From NCBI GenBank assembly GCA_002771315.1, contig PCSF01000149.1, positions 1 through 5,754 on the forward strand: DNA of 5,754 nucleotides, in the 5' to 3' direction. The translations under genes and the position numbers were made by a program. The stretch comes from Desulfobacterales bacterium CG23_combo_of_CG06-09_8_20_14_all_52_9 (GTDB taxonomy: Bacteria > Desulfobacterota > Desulfobacteria > Desulfobacterales > UBA2156). Below are positions 1 to 5,740 of the stretch, in pieces (position 1 is the stretch's first letter; the number at the start of each line of letters is the position of its first letter). The notes under the pieces were generated by a model that saw only the letters and a program-made list of their open reading frames with translations, ran no database searches and was not told the origin of the DNA.

Positions 1-21
1 CTTCGCAGGATTCAACCGGGT

Positions 22-101
22 AAATCATTGCGGCGTACCTATAAGTACGCCTCATTCCTCAGGATTTGCGCGCCTTGCAGCTGAAGCTTTTTACCTTGCC
101 A
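22..101. repeat. Partial palindromic dispersed repeat (REP/MITE-like)
   Basis: The core is a perfect 7-bp inverted repeat GGCGTAC/GTACGCC (32-38 and 45-51) around loop CTATAA, nested in outer arms AAATC (22-26) and GATTT (63-67). It continues as GCGCGCC TTGCAGCTGAAGC TTTTTACCTTGCC, which includes CCTTGC twice (73-78 and 94-99). This combination resembles multi-copy non-coding palindromic elements I associate with Desulfobacterota genomes, in which a similar CTTCAGCTGC/CCTTGCC arm lies on both sides. Only one arm is evident here; the left one is missing or diverged at the window edge. Naming it a dispersed repeat is from memory, because no second copy is in the window. Confidence 0.45.
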
Positions 102-191
102 TCCCAATTTTGAGTTTTTACGATTTCATCAATGATTGGGTGAATTCAAACCGGGTGCGGTACATCTGGTTGCAACAGCATTCTATAGTTG

Positions 192-229
192 CTGCCATGC
201 CCCTGTCTTCCCCCGCTAACAGCTGGCAG
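192..229 (-). other. Inverted repeat downstream of rpoD
   Basis: CTGCCA (192-197) pairs with TGGCAG (224-229), and inside it CTGT (203-206) pairs with ACAG (219-222) across an asymmetric internal loop. On the rpoD transcript this would fold into an imperfect stem-loop about 85-120 nt after the stop codon. There is no T-run after it, so it is not a standard intrinsic terminator. It might protect the mRNA 3' end or belong to a small RNA; neither is shown. Confidence 0.3.
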
Positions 230-312
230 TAGGACGGGGAATGCACCCGCCGTTGCAGTTCAAAGCACCCTTTCCATGGGTGGCCGGTGACTCCCGAAGA
301 TATAATCCGCGA

Positions 313-2133
313 TCAGTTTTCAATGAACCCCTTGAGCCGGCGACTCCGGGTGGGATGCCGAAGCTTTCGGAGCGCTTTGGCTTCAATCTGACGGATCCGT
401 TCCCGGGTGACGGCAAAATCCTGGCCGACTTCTTCCAGTGTATGATCGGCTTTTTCACCGATTCCAAAGCGCATTCTGAGAACTTTTTCCTCCCGGGGCG
501 TAAGTGTTGCCAGGACCTTTCGAGTCTGTTCTGCCAGGTTCAAATTTACCGCCGCTTCTGAAGGAAGAATGAATTTTTTATCTTCAATGAAATCGCCCAG
601 ATGGCTGTCCTCTTCTTCCCCAATAGGCGTTTCCAACGAAATCGGCTCCCGGGCGATTTTGAGAACCTTGCGGACCTTATCGATAGGGATTTCCATTTTT
701 TCGGCAATCTCTTCGGGAGTGGGCTCCCTCCCGAGTTCCTGTACAAGGTACCGGGAAGTGCGGATCAGCTTGTTGATGGTCTCGATCATATGGACCGGGA
801 TGCGTATGGTCCTAGCTTGATCCGCAATGGCCCGGGTGATGGCCTGACGGATCCACCATGTAGCGTAGGTAGAAAACTTGTATCCTCGACGGTATTCAAA
901 TTTGTCCACCGCTTTCATCAGGCCAATGTTTCCCTCTTGAATTAAATCCAGGAACTGGAGACCCCGGTTTGTGTATTTCTTCGCGATACTGACTACCAGC
1001 CTTAAATTGGCCCTAGTCAGCTCGCTTTTGGCCATTTTGACCTTTTGGTGTCCATCTTCGACCTTAACAATGATACGCTTGAGCGCATGCATGTCAGCCC
1101 AATTGGTCCTTTCCCGCGCCTGGATTTTTTCCAGGAGTTCACGGGTATCGACAAAAAACCGGGTCAGTTCGATGACCTTCAGCGATGTACGGCTCTTTGC
1201 CCATTTCAGGAATTCGGTTTTAGACCTGAACTTATCGCAAAGGCCGGTGATGGAAATATTCATGGACGACGCTCGCTCGGAAAGTTCATCATTTAAGGCC
1301 CTAAGTTCATCGATCTCTTTACGTATATCCTCTTCGATGCCCTCCATCACCGATCCTTCGAGACGCCAGTCCTTAAGAAGATCGAGAATCTTCAGGTTGC
1401 GGCGATTGATATTTTTTCGAATCGCCCGTTTTTCTCTTTGGGGAAACAGGGGTGAAAAAAGCTGCTCTCTGAATTCCAAGTTCTCCTCATTAATTTTTCG
1501 AACCTCGTGGATGGTCTTCACGAACCCTTCGATTTTTACAGCCTCATCCACATAGGCATCGCCCTCATCAATGTCCCTGAGAACATGTTTGGGGCGGATG
1601 AGGCCGTTTTCAATTTGTTCTCCGAGGCCTAGGATTCGATTTACGCCGATCTGGGTTTCCAGAAGGCATTTCAATACTTCTTGCTCTCCCCGTTCTATTT
1701 TTTTAGCGATTTCCACTTCACCTTCACGGGTCAGGAGAGTAACCATTCCCATTTCCCGCAAGTACATCTTGACGGGATCTGTAATCCCTCCCAGTTCCGA
1801 AGCAAACTCAGGGTCGGGAATGCTTTTGCTTCTAACTTTCTGTAGATTATCCATCGATTTAGGCTCTTCTTTGTCCAGCAGTTCGATGTTGAGATCGTTA
1901 TGCATCACTTCCTGCTCTTCTGCTTGTTCCCGGGAAAGACGGTTTTGCCTCAGCACTTTTTTTTCTTGTTCCACGTTTAGGGAGCCTTTCTTTTGCCCCT
2001 TGACTAAAATTGGCCGAAACGCTTTCGTGCCTGCGGAGGCCGCCTCATTTTCTTGGGTTTCGTTCATGGCCTGAGTTTCGGTTTTTTTCATTGTTTTCAA
2101 TGTGTTTTTCCATTTATTCTGCTTTTGAGGCAT
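313..2133 (-). CDS. rpoD: Primary sigma factor RpoD (sigma-70)
   Basis: A 606-residue housekeeping sigma factor, close to the 613 residues of the E. coli protein; it directs RNA polymerase to -35/-10 promoters. Region 1.2 begins at [13 protein letters not shown] (117-129). A long non-conserved insert, rich in charged helical segments, spans about 145-365 as in other proteobacterial RpoD. Regions 2.1-2.4 (about 367-450) contain [29 protein letters not shown] core-binding sequence and the -10 reading motif [18 protein letters not shown]. Region 3 (450-525) includes [13 protein letters not shown]. Region 4 (535-600) has [16 protein letters not shown] and the -35 helix-turn-helix [20 protein letters not shown]. 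The N-terminal 1.1 segment is weak and appears degenerate (VKGQKKGSL at 44-52, [10 protein letters not shown] at 81-90). The start is set by the Shine-Dalgarno AAGGGAGGT. It is downstream of dnaG and probably cotranscribed; no clear terminator follows. Confidence 0.98.
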   Translation of the reverse strand: MPQKQNKWKNTLKTMKKTETQAMNETQENEAASAGTKAFRPILVKGQKKGSLNVEQEKKVLRQNRLSREQAEEQEVMHNDLNIELLDKEEPKSMDNLQKVRSKSIPDPEFASELGGITDPVKMYLREMGMVTLLTREGEVEIAKKIERGEQEVLKCLLETQIGVNRILGLGEQIENGLIRPKHVLRDIDEGDAYVDEAVKIEGFVKTIHEVRKINEENLEFREQLFSPLFPQREKRAIRKNINRRNLKILDLLKDWRLEGSVMEGIEEDIRKEIDELRALNDELSERASSMNISITGLCDKFRSKTEFLKWAKSRTSLKVIELTRFFVDTRELLEKIQARERTNWADMHALKRIIVKVEDGHQKVKMAKSELTRANLRLVVSIAKKYTNRGLQFLDLIQEGNIGLMKAVDKFEYRRGYKFSTYATWWIRQAITRAIADQARTIRIPVHMIETINKLIRTSRYLVQELGREPTPEEIAEKMEIPIDKVRKVLKIAREPISLETPIGEEEDSHLGDFIEDKKFILPSEAAVNLNLAEQTRKVLATLTPREEKVLRMRFGIGEKADHTLEEVGQDFAVTRERIRQIEAKALRKLRHPTRSRRLKGFIEN

Positions 2134-2141
2134 AGCCGATG

Positions 2142-2150
2142 ACCTCCCTT
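2142..2150 (-). promoter_or_regulatory. Strong Shine-Dalgarno of rpoD
   Basis: The minus strand reads AAGGGAGGT, eight bases before the ATG at 2133. It is the strongest ribosome binding site in the window and fixes the rpoD start over the internal Met codons at residues 15 and 23. Part of it lies inside the junction palindrome. Confidence 0.85.
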
Positions 2151-2164
2151 AAGGGATTAATCCC
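2145..2164 (-). promoter_or_regulatory. Two overlapping palindromes at the dnaG/rpoD junction
   Basis: Minus-strand order is GGGA-TTAA-TCCC-TTAA-GGGA. The first 12 bases (2164-2153) and the last 12 (2156-2145) are each perfect palindromes sharing the middle TCCC, so only one of two 4-bp hairpins can form at a time. The first hairpin carries the dnaG stop TAA (2159-2157) in its loop. The second ties up the GGGA of the rpoD Shine-Dalgarno. A ribosome ending dnaG translation would cover this segment, which fits translational coupling. The stems are short, so stability is doubtful. Confidence 0.4.
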
Positions 2165-3941
2165 GCTTGTGAATCATCCTCTGTTTTTCTTTCAAAAGGT
2201 CCGCCAGCAGGGCATGATCGTTCTCTTTTTGGGCGGCATGAATCCGTGCATTCAAGTCAGCCCTTTCTGGGCGGTCGCAATGCAATTCAAATTGCCGGAT
2301 CAGTTTCAAGCAGCCCTCAGCATTCCAGGAATCTTCCCCGGCAGCCAGGTGAACGATGCGCTTCCCCGTTTCCGGATCTTTGCCCATGGAAATTACCTCA
2401 GGAATCAATGCCTCGGGTGCGCCTGTATAGCTTAGAATCAGTCGGCCGATATCCTTTAAATCAGGGTCCGAAAATTGTTCCACGATCCTGCGCGTTCGAA
2501 TTTCGGGTATCATGACCGGATACTGGAGCATCATGGTGAGGATTTTTTTTTCGAAACGAACCGGCTGATCCGTTGAAAAGACATCATCGGCGGGCCCGCC
2601 TTGTTCAAAACCGTCTCCAAAGGTTTCCTTGGCGCCACTCTTTTGCCGTATGCGGAGCACTCTTTGAAAAAGCAGATCCTCTTCAATCCCAATCCCTTCG
2701 GCAGCGGCTTTCACGAATATAGACCGGTTTATCTCATCGTCAATGGAAGCCAGAGTGTTTTCCAGGTCGGATACGATGCGGCTTTTCCCTGAAGGGGTAG
2801 GTCCGTGCCGTATCTTTGCAGATTCGATTAAAAAGGACATGGCCGGCAATGATCGAGCCACCAGATCGGAAAACACTTTCGGACCTTTTTCTCGGACGAA
2901 TACATCCGGGTCCTTCCCGTCCGGAAGCCTGACGATGCGGGCCGTCACGTTTTCACGGATAAGGATCGGAATAACCCGTTCGACGGCTTTAATTCCCGCC
3001 ACATCCGGATCGAATACAAAGTAAAAAGTCTGGGCAAAACCTTTCAAGAGCCGGATGTGATCCGGCGTTACCCCGGTCCCCAGTGTGGCAACAGTATTCG
3101 CTATGCCATGCTGATGGAGCGCAATGACATCAAAATATCCCTCCACGATAATCACCGAATCGGACTCCCGGCACGCTTTCCTCGCTCGATCCAAGCCATA
3201 CAGCGAACGGCCCTTCTGGAAGGTCGCCGTTTCCGGTGAATTGAGGTATTTAGGAAGGGAATCGTCCAGGACACGCCCTCCAAATCCGATTACCTGGCCT
3301 CCCAAATCCCGGATGGGGAAAAGAATCCGCTCCCTGAAGCGGTCGTAGCCTCCGCCTCCTTTTTTTCTGGGGATGACGAGGCCCGATTTGAACGCCGTAT
3401 CCGTTGGGATGCGTTTCCGATTCAAATGCGCGGCAAAATGGTCCCATCCCTTGGGTGCATATCCGATCTGAAACGCTTCCAAAGTGGCATCCGTGATGCC
3501 TCGTTCACGGAGATATACCCTTCCGACCTCCCCGTTTGATTCGTTCAAAAGGATCGTGTGATAATACTCCATGGCCATTTGGTTGATTTCAAGGATGCGT
3601 TCCCGGTCGGTTCTAACATATTGCTGTTTGGACGAAGCCGCTCTTTCGGGCAGGGGAATACCATATCGCTTTGCCAAGGCAGTGGTTGCTTCTAAAAATG
3701 AGGTTCCCTGGTATTTCATCAGAAAGGTGAAGATGTTGCCGCCTGCACCACAGCCGAAACAGTAAAAAATCTGCTTTTCGGGACTTACCGTGAATGAAGG
3801 GGTTTTCTCGGCGTGAAACGGGCAGAGCCCGATGAAATTCCTCCCCGCCCTTTTCAGAATCACCACTTCGGAAATCACCTCAACAATGTCGGATGCGCTT
3901 CTGATCTCCGAGATCTTCTCGTCTGGAATCCACCCGGTCAA
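2157..3941 (-). CDS. dnaG: DNA primase DnaG
   Basis: Bacterial replicative primase, about 594 residues from the favoured TTG start (597 from GTG 3950). It synthesises RNA primers at the replication fork with the DnaB helicase. Domains in order: an N-terminal CHC2 zinc finger with Cys40, His43, Cys61 and Cys64 (LCPFH and YCFGCGAGGN); the RNA polymerase core with the basic stretch ERILFPI...GFGGRVLDD...KYLNSPET (about 204-238); the TOPRIM core with Glu267 in VEGYFDVIA and the metal-binding pair Asp311/Asp313 in FDPDVAG; and a C-terminal helicase-binding domain from about 460. The middle residue of the DxD motif is Pro, where Gly is common; both acidic residues are intact. A run of nine A encodes Glu464-Lys-Lys-Ile at the start of the C-terminal domain. 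rpoD follows after 23 bp. Confidence 0.97.
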   Translation of the reverse strand: MTGWIPDEKISEIRSASDIVEVISEVVILKRAGRNFIGLCPFHAEKTPSFTVSPEKQIFYCFGCGAGGNIFTFLMKYQGTSFLEATTALAKRYGIPLPERAASSKQQYVRTDRERILEINQMAMEYYHTILLNESNGEVGRVYLRERGITDATLEAFQIGYAPKGWDHFAAHLNRKRIPTDTAFKSGLVIPRKKGGGGYDRFRERILFPIRDLGGQVIGFGGRVLDDSLPKYLNSPETATFQKGRSLYGLDRARKACRESDSVIIVEGYFDVIALHQHGIANTVATLGTGVTPDHIRLLKGFAQTFYFVFDPDVAGIKAVERVIPILIRENVTARIVRLPDGKDPDVFVREKGPKVFSDLVARSLPAMSFLIESAKIRHGPTPSGKSRIVSDLENTLASIDDEINRSIFVKAAAEGIGIEEDLLFQRVLRIRQKSGAKETFGDGFEQGGPADDVFSTDQPVRFEKKILTMMLQYPVMIPEIRTRRIVEQFSDPDLKDIGRLILSYTGAPEALIPEVISMGKDPETGKRIVHLAAGEDSWNAEGCLKLIRQFELHCDRPERADLNARIHAAQKENDHALLADLLKEKQRMIHKRD

Positions 3942-3950
3942 GAAGGGCAC

Positions 3951-3955
3951 CCTCC
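3951..3955 (-). promoter_or_regulatory. Shine-Dalgarno of dnaG that decides between two starts
   Basis: The minus-strand GGAGG is immediately followed by GTG (3950-3948) with no spacer, too close to serve that codon. The in-frame TTG at 3941-3939 lies nine bases after GGAGG, a workable distance. It also makes the protein begin just ahead of the conserved IPDEKI element. I therefore favour TTG as the dnaG start. Confidence 0.6.
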
Positions 3956-3972
3956 ATGATTTTGCAAGGGTA

Positions 3973-3999
3973 CTGACGGTTATGGGAAGGACCTGTCAG
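3973..3999 (-). promoter_or_regulatory. Leader stem-loop upstream of dnaG
   Basis: On the minus strand CTGAC-A-GGT pairs with ACC-GTCAG: five base pairs, a single bulged A, then three more pairs, closing a 10-nt loop CCTTCCCATA. It lies in the dnaG leader about 17 nt before the GGAGG Shine-Dalgarno. The pyrimidine-rich loop (CCTTCC) could pair with the purine-rich AUGGAGGG around the ribosome binding site, so a role in translation control is conceivable. The pairing is seen directly; the function is inference. Confidence 0.4.
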
Positions 4000-4092
4000 G
4001 ATTGACTGAATACGACCGCTCGTTTTTATCATCATTAAGATGCGATCGAACGGATAATGACCATACTTTATGATTTAATTTAAACCCTTTTT

Positions 4093-4121
4093 AATATAAA
4101 TGCTCGATAATTATTTGTCAA
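4093..4121 (-). promoter_or_regulatory. Near-consensus sigma-70 promoter of dnaG-rpoD
   Basis: Minus-strand -35 box TTGACA (4121-4116, perfect consensus) and -10 box TATATT (4098-4093, five of six) are separated by exactly 17 bp. Just upstream (about 4122-4150) lie A-tracts (AAAAAAC and TTAAAAAAG) that resemble an UP element for the RNA polymerase alpha subunit. The start point would be around 4085-4087, giving a leader of about 135-145 nt before dnaG. It is the best promoter in the window and implies that dnaG and rpoD are transcribed independently of hisBA. Its sigma-70 form means rpoD is likely expressed by its own product. Confidence 0.8.
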
Positions 4122-4197
4122 TAGTTTTTTATCTTATTCCTGTCTTTTTTAACGGGTCATCAGGTAATAAATCGATTGGAAGAGGTTATTTTCGGGG

Positions 4198-4932
4198 TTA
4201 AATACGGCTGGCGATTTGGATCGCGTCTTTCAGGTCAAAACGATTGCTATAGAGCGCCTTGCCGGTAATGACACCTACCACACCGACTGCTTCAAGGGGA
4301 AGAAGGTTTCGAATGTCATCCAAAGATGAAACGCCGCCCGAAGCGATGACCGGGGTCGATACGGCTGATGCAAAATTACGCGTGGCTTCGATATTAGGTC
4401 CGGTTTGCATACCATCCCGGAGGATGTCGGTGAAGATAATCGCGGCCAGTTCCAACCCTTCGAATCGCTTGGCTAGATCCGCCGCCCGCATTCGGGTGGT
4501 CTGGGTCCATCCGTCCACTGCAACCCATCCTTCTCTGGCGTCGATTCCCACGGCTATTCTATCCGGATACTGCGCCGCTGCTCGTTCGACTATTTCCGGA
4601 TCAGAAAGGGCCGTCGTTCCGATGATGACCCGCTCAACTCCCATGTCCAGGAACTTCTGAATACTTTCCGCGTCACGGATCCCTCCTCCCACCTGGATCG
4701 GGGTGTTGACTTTTTCGATGATGCGTCGAACGGTGGAATGATTGACGGGACGCTTTTCAAAGGCGCCATCCAAATCCACGACATGGAGGATCTCAGCCCC
4801 TTTTTCCGCCCATCTTTCGGCCACTTGCACCGGATCGTCTGAAAAGACCGTTTCATCTTCCCGACGACCCTGTTTGAGGCGGACGCACTTGCCCCCCCGA
4901 ATATCGATTGCAGGAATCACGATCATATTCAT
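4198..4932 (-). CDS. hisA: Phosphoribosylformimino-AICAR-phosphate isomerase HisA
   Basis: A 244-residue (beta/alpha)8 barrel of typical HisA length. It catalyses the Amadori rearrangement of ProFAR to PRFAR, the step before the HisF/HisH synthase. The N-terminus reads VIPAIDIRGGKCVRL with the expected catalytic Asp10; the second catalytic Asp131 is in GIDAREG. Phosphate-binding and barrel motifs are VGGGIRD (81-87), IIGTTAL (103-109), FTDILRDGM (167-175), IASGGVSSL (196-204) and ITGKALY (222-228). The open frame extends upstream to 5091, but that extension overlaps hisB and has no family similarity, so I chose ATG 4932, with a weak GGA five bases upstream. ATG 4926 (two codons later) is an equally possible start. 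TrpF-like dual function (PriA) cannot be excluded but is a feature of actinobacteria. Confidence 0.95.
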   Translation of the reverse strand: MNMIVIPAIDIRGGKCVRLKQGRREDETVFSDDPVQVAERWAEKGAEILHVVDLDGAFEKRPVNHSTVRRIIEKVNTPIQVGGGIRDAESIQKFLDMGVERVIIGTTALSDPEIVERAAAQYPDRIAVGIDAREGWVAVDGWTQTTRMRAADLAKRFEGLELAAIIFTDILRDGMQTGPNIEATRNFASAVSTPVIASGGVSSLDDIRNLLPLEAVGVVGVITGKALYSNRFDLKDAIQIASRI

Positions 4933-4960
4933 GAAATTCCATAAGCTTGCGGCGAAACGG

Positions 4961-5548
4961 TTACAAGAGCCCCTTGGTGGAACGGACTTGGCGGATGCGT
5001 TCATCCAGCGACGTTGCCTTGCCGAGAGCCCGTCCCGCCCCTTTGAAGATGGATTCGATGATGTGGTGATGATTTTCGCCATACGGAACATGAATGTGGA
5101 GATTCATTCCTCCCCGAGTGGCCAACGCCCGAAAAAATTCCTTGGCCAGGGAGAGGTCGAATCCGCTTGTCCCCGCTACGGTTACATCCACTTTGAAGAC
5201 CAGAAACGGACGGTTGGAAAGGTCCATCGTCACCGCACTCAGGGCATCGTCCATCGGGGTGACGGCATGTCCGAATCGACGAATCCCTTTTCTATCCCCC
5301 AGGGACTCCCGGAGTGCATCTCCGAGCACAAGCCCCACATCTTCGACGGTGTGATGGAAATCCACTTCGATGTCTCCCGATGCTTTAACGGAAAGATCGA
5401 AAAAGCCATGAACCGTAAACAGGGAAAGCATATGATTGAAAAATGGGATGGGAGTATCGATATGGGCTTTGCCGCTTCCATCCAGATCCAATCTGACCTG
5501 GATCTGGGTTTCCCCGGTTTTGCGACTGATGTCGGCGGATCGTTTCAT
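4961..5548 (-). CDS. hisB: Imidazoleglycerol-phosphate dehydratase HisB
   Basis: A 195-residue monofunctional dehydratase, the usual length for the stand-alone family, without the N-terminal histidinol-phosphatase domain of enterobacterial HisB. It converts imidazole glycerol phosphate to imidazole acetol phosphate in cytosolic histidine synthesis, using bound Mn. Visible family motifs are FFNHM (36-40), DFHHTVEDVG (63-72), PMDDAL (98-103), EFFRALATRGGMNLHI (137-152) and GENHHHIIE (157-165) followed by FKGAGRAL. The His/Glu clusters are the metal-binding elements of the family. The position before His39 is Asn38, where I remember Asp as usual (FxDHML). The ATG at 5548 is fixed by an in-frame TGA two codons upstream; there is no clear Shine-Dalgarno. 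hisA follows after 28 bp, so the two are probably cotranscribed, perhaps from the tRNA promoter. Confidence 0.96.
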   Translation of the reverse strand: MKRSADISRKTGETQIQVRLDLDGSGKAHIDTPIPFFNHMLSLFTVHGFFDLSVKASGDIEVDFHHTVEDVGLVLGDALRESLGDRKGIRRFGHAVTPMDDALSAVTMDLSNRPFLVFKVDVTVAGTSGFDLSLAKEFFRALATRGGMNLHIHVPYGENHHHIIESIFKGAGRALGKATSLDERIRQVRSTKGLL

Positions 5549-5623
5549 TTTTCAGGCTTTTTGTAACGGTGACACGCATTCAAGCGTTTGGCCGCCATAT
5601 GATGCACTCTAAAATAAAAAAAG

Positions 5624-5696
5624 TGGAGATGAGGGGGATCGAACCCCTGACCTCGGCATTGCGAACGCCGCGCTCTCCCAGCTGAGCTACATCCCC
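5624..5696 (-). tRNA. tRNA-Ala (anticodon CGC)
   Basis: A complete 73-nt cloverleaf reads on the minus strand. The acceptor stem GGGGATG pairs with CATCTCC and includes the G3:U70 wobble pair, the classic identity element for alanyl-tRNA synthetase. The D arm is GCTC/GAGC, the anticodon stem CGGCG/TGCCG (one G-U) with loop TTCGCAA, the variable loop AGGTC, and the T arm AGGGG/CCCCT with loop TTCGATC. The anticodon CGC is at 5663-5661 and reads alanine codon GCG. The discriminator base is A73. The genome continues with C then a run of seven T, so the 3' CCA is not encoded and must be added by tRNA nucleotidyltransferase. It sits 75 bp upstream of hisB on the same strand. Confidence 0.97.
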
Positions 5697-5709
5697 ATCC
5701 AGGCCGACT

Positions 5710-5738
5710 TGTATAGCATGCGGTTCCAAACGGGTCAA
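5710..5738 (-). promoter_or_regulatory. Sigma-70 promoter of tRNA-Ala
   Basis: On the minus strand there is a -35 box TTGACC (5738-5733) and, after exactly 17 bp, a -10 box TATACA (5715-5710). The -10 is preceded by TGC, an extended -10 TGn. The first tRNA base is 13 nt downstream of the -10, so transcription would begin a few bases before the mature 5' end. A GC-rich discriminator (GTCGGCC) follows the -10, which is common in stable-RNA promoters under stringent control; that regulatory point is inference. No terminator hairpin is visible between the tRNA and hisB, so this promoter could also feed hisB-hisA. Confidence 0.7.
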
Positions 5739-5740
5739 TG

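Larger units (their letters stand above)
1..312. other. Non-coding region downstream of rpoD
   Basis: I find no gene, tRNA or recognisable riboswitch in these 312 bases. Short frames that cross it are out-of-frame continuations of rpoD without ribosome binding sites. It contains the palindromic repeat near the left edge, the inverted repeat at 192-229, and a 5-bp CACCC/GGGTG hairpin (266-270 with 278-282) some 30 nt after the rpoD stop. That hairpin is followed on the minus strand only by CTTTG, so it is at best a poor terminator. Confidence 0.6.
3951..4197. other. AT-rich spacer between hisA and dnaG
   Basis: This is the only long gap between genes. It contains the dnaG promoter, its A-rich upstream tracts, the dnaG leader with a stem-loop, and the Shine-Dalgarno. 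No rpsU gene is present, although rpsU precedes dnaG in the enterobacterial macromolecular synthesis operon. I see no convincing intrinsic terminator after hisA: the only pairing in 4130-4175 is a 4-bp CCTG/CAGG. The minus strand holds a ten-codon ATG frame (4064-4035) without a ribosome binding site, which I do not call. Confidence 0.7.

Noticed and set aside
266..282. CACCC/GGGTG hairpin as rpoD terminator
   Set aside because: It has only five pairs and is not followed by a T-run on the minus strand.
180..312. Riboswitch, SRP RNA or tRNA in the G-rich region after rpoD
   Set aside because: Neither strand shows a cobalamin-box, the SRP GGAAGG core motif or a cloverleaf with T-arm pairing.
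216..467. Minus-strand 83-codon frame running past the rpoD stop
   Set aside because: It starts with TTG inside rpoD in another frame, lacks a ribosome binding site, and the part beyond rpoD shows no recognisable protein.
971..1555. Plus-strand 194-codon open frame antisense to rpoD
   Set aside because: Its Ser/Arg/Leu-rich translation is typical of the complement of a charged helical coding region; rpoD on the other strand is certain.
3250..3447. Possible -1 frameshift at A7 followed by GGAGG in dnaG (around 3360-3366), leading into a 65-codon frame
   Set aside because: The SD-like sequence is downstream rather than upstream of the slippery run, no stimulatory hairpin is evident, and the product is a basic tail of no known kind.
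4035..4064. Ten-codon upstream open frame in the dnaG leader
   Set aside because: It has no Shine-Dalgarno and no regulatory codon run such as a leader peptide would show.
4742..5566. Plus-strand 274-codon open frame antisense to hisB and hisA
   Set aside because: It lies wholly opposite two well-supported genes, its translation shows no family motif, and no ribosome binding site or spacing supports it.
5385..5579. Minus-strand 64-codon ATG frame overlapping the hisB start
   Set aside because: It has no ribosome binding site and runs out of frame through conserved hisB sequence, so it is neither an alternative HisB start nor evidence of a frameshift.
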